Below are positions 62,813 through 64,000 of a stretch of DNA of 64,000 bases, piece by piece. Source of the DNA: Pseudomonas putida (GTDB lineage: Bacteria; Pseudomonadota; Gammaproteobacteria; Pseudomonadales; Pseudomonadaceae); assembly GCF_030159595.1 (NCBI RefSeq), contig NZ_BSKJ01000013.1, positions 1 through 64,000 on the forward strand, read 5' to 3'. Numbering within the stretch: position 1 is the stretch's first letter; every line of letters starts with the position of its first letter. A model generated the notes under the pieces. It did no database searches. It saw nothing but the letters and a program-made list of their open reading frames with translations, and was not told the origin of the DNA. A program made the translations under genes and the position numbers.

Positions 62813-64000
62813 ATGAAACAGATCGATCGGATGGTTTGGGCTGCCACAGGTTTGGCGTTAATGTATGCGGCTACAGGTAGCGCGGATGTATTTGAGGATA
62901 GCCATCTCACTTTGGGTCTTCGTAACTTTTATTACGACAGAGACTTTAAGCAGAACAATGCTCCAAAGTCGCGTGTGGGTAGCTGGAGCCAAGGGTTCGA
63001 TCTACAGTTCAAGTCGGGATACACTGACGGGCCTGTAAAGTTTGGGTTGGATGCTTTCGGGCAGTACGCATACCGGCTCGACGGTGGCGGTGGTCGTGGG
63101 CCGGATACCGTTCTTCCCTACGACGACAGTAAAGGCAGGCCTGTCACGGACTACGGTCGTGCAAGTGTGGCAGCGAAGATTAAATTCTCTAACACTGAAG
63201 TCAAAGTCGGTGAGCATCGGCCAATGCTTCCTGTCGCTTTTTACGATGACTCCAGGCAGCTCATCACCACCTATGAAGGGGCGACGGTTGAGTCAAAGGA
63301 GTGGTCTAAGCTGACGCTGAATGCTGGTCGGTTCTGGAAAACTGCTACTCGTGAATCTTCGAACAGGGAAGATATTTACCTGTTTGGTGATTCACCTGCG
63401 CAGAGCAGTGATGGTTTGAACTTTGCCGGGGCGCGATACGACTTTACTCCGCAGTTCAATACGACGTATTACTTCGGGCAGCTGGAAGATATTTATAGGC
63501 AACATTACGCTGCGGCAGCGTATGCCATCGACTTGGGTAATGGCTATACGTTGAAGTCAGACCTTCGCTATTATAATACTCAAGATGAAGGTGCAAAGCT
63601 TTCCGGTAGTCTTGATAATAGCTCTCTTGGAGTGATGACTGCGCTTACCAAAGGTGGACATACCTTCACCGCAGCTTACCAACGTATGTATGGCGATGAT
63701 GCGTTCCCTTTGCTCAATGGCTATGCGCCGCAGCCATTCCTGGTCAACTGGTCAACCATTGCCTTCTACAAGGCCCAAGAGCGCTCATGGCAAGCCCGTT
63801 ACGACTATAACTTCGCAGCAATGGGTATGCCAGGATTGAAGTTTATGACCCGTTATCTGCGTGGCACAAACATCGATCGGGGCCCTGGTCTTTCTGATAA
63901 CGTCGAAAGCGAGACAAACTTTATACTCTCTTATGTTATTCAAAGCGGCCCGTTCAGTGGATTGGCTTTTGAAGGCCGAAATATCAAGGTCAAGACAAAA
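62813..64000 (+). CDS. OprD-family outer-membrane porin (partial, runs off the window)
   Basis: The first 396 codons of an open frame are present and continue past the end of the window. The protein has a signal peptide ('MVWAATGLALMYAATGSA', cut before 'DVFEDSHLTL') and OprD-family features: 'LRNFYYDRDFK', 'SWSQGFDLQFKSGYTDGPVK', 'FGLDAFGQYAYRLDGGGGRG', 'GEHRPMLPVAFYDDSRQLI'. OprD porins admit small carboxylates; BenF is the benzoate member. The ATG at 62813 has 'cggagtgggttgg' upstream. With the transporter before it, it completes an outer and inner membrane uptake route. Confidence 0.9.
   Translation, partial: MKQIDRMVWAATGLALMYAATGSADVFEDSHLTLGLRNFYYDRDFKQNNAPKSRVGSWSQGFDLQFKSGYTDGPVKFGLDAFGQYAYRLDGGGGRGPDTVLPYDDSKGRPVTDYGRASVAAKIKFSNTEVKVGEHRPMLPVAFYDDSRQLITTYEGATVESKEWSKLTLNAGRFWKTATRESSNREDIYLFGDSPAQSSDGLNFAGARYDFTPQFNTTYYFGQLEDIYRQHYAAAAYAIDLGNGYTLKSDLRYYNTQDEGAKLSGSLDNSSLGVMTALTKGGHTFTAAYQRMYGDDAFPLLNGYAPQPFLVNWSTIAFYKAQERSWQARYDYNFAAMGMPGLKFMTRYLRGTNIDRGPGLSDNVESETNFILSYVIQSGPFSGLAFEGRNIKVKTK

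Overview
The window reads as a Pseudomonas chromosome of the P. putida group. The first 28.7 kb carries high-GC housekeeping genes in an order I recall from P. putida (roxA, purB, hflD, mnmA, idh/icd, cspD, clpS-clpA, infA, bpt, aat, ftsK, lolA, rarA, crcB, serS, cysG, tusDCBE). Several intergenic spaces hold the species-type REP palindromes (core 'gcgggcttgcccgcg'). Species assignment comes from recognition of the sequence, not from a search.

At about 28.8 kb the core stops inside a tRNA-Ser(UGA) gene. The resident tRNA keeps its promoter but breaks off in the T loop. Some 53 bases later comes a complete, different tRNA-Ser(UGA) with its own terminator, apparently brought by the integrated element and read from the captured promoter. 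Next, on the minus strand and visibly AT-rich, is a translationally coupled trio: a 481-aa tyrosine recombinase, a 1125-aa protein that also carries a tyrosine-recombinase R...HxxR...Y signature, and a 230-aa small partner. This matches my memory of the Gamma-Mobile-Trio (gmtY-gmtZ-gmtX) of defence-carrying islands.

From 35.9 to 43.7 kb lies cargo: a TetR and an Xre regulator, a run of small unknown genes including two tandem paralogues and a DUF6957-like protein, a metallophosphoesterase, a Cys-rich small protein, and a SIR2-HerA antiphage pair.

From 44.3 to 51.4 kb is a cell-surface-signalling uptake system: a FecI-type sigma factor, a FecR-type anti-sigma factor and a TonB receptor with a signalling domain. 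It is followed by an SsuD-like flavin monooxygenase with altered active-site residues and two SsuA-like binding proteins, one of which has no signal peptide. No ABC permease or ATPase is present.

From 51.5 kb to the end is an aromatic catabolic cluster: a MetA-type outer-membrane protein, a secreted amidase and a LuxR regulator on the minus strand; then benA-benB-benC-benD and catA; then a LysR regulator (minus), a BenK-type transporter and an OprD-family porin that runs off the window. Together they could hydrolyse an aromatic amide in the periplasm, import the carboxylate, and convert it through a cis-diol to catechol and cis,cis-muconate. A XylS/BenR-type double operator precedes benA, but no AraC-family regulator is present, so a regulator encoded elsewhere probably acts here. 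Codon use suggests benA, benB and the start of benC were recombined into a foreign cluster. The far end of the island was not found; the missing 3' half of the split tRNA is not in this window.
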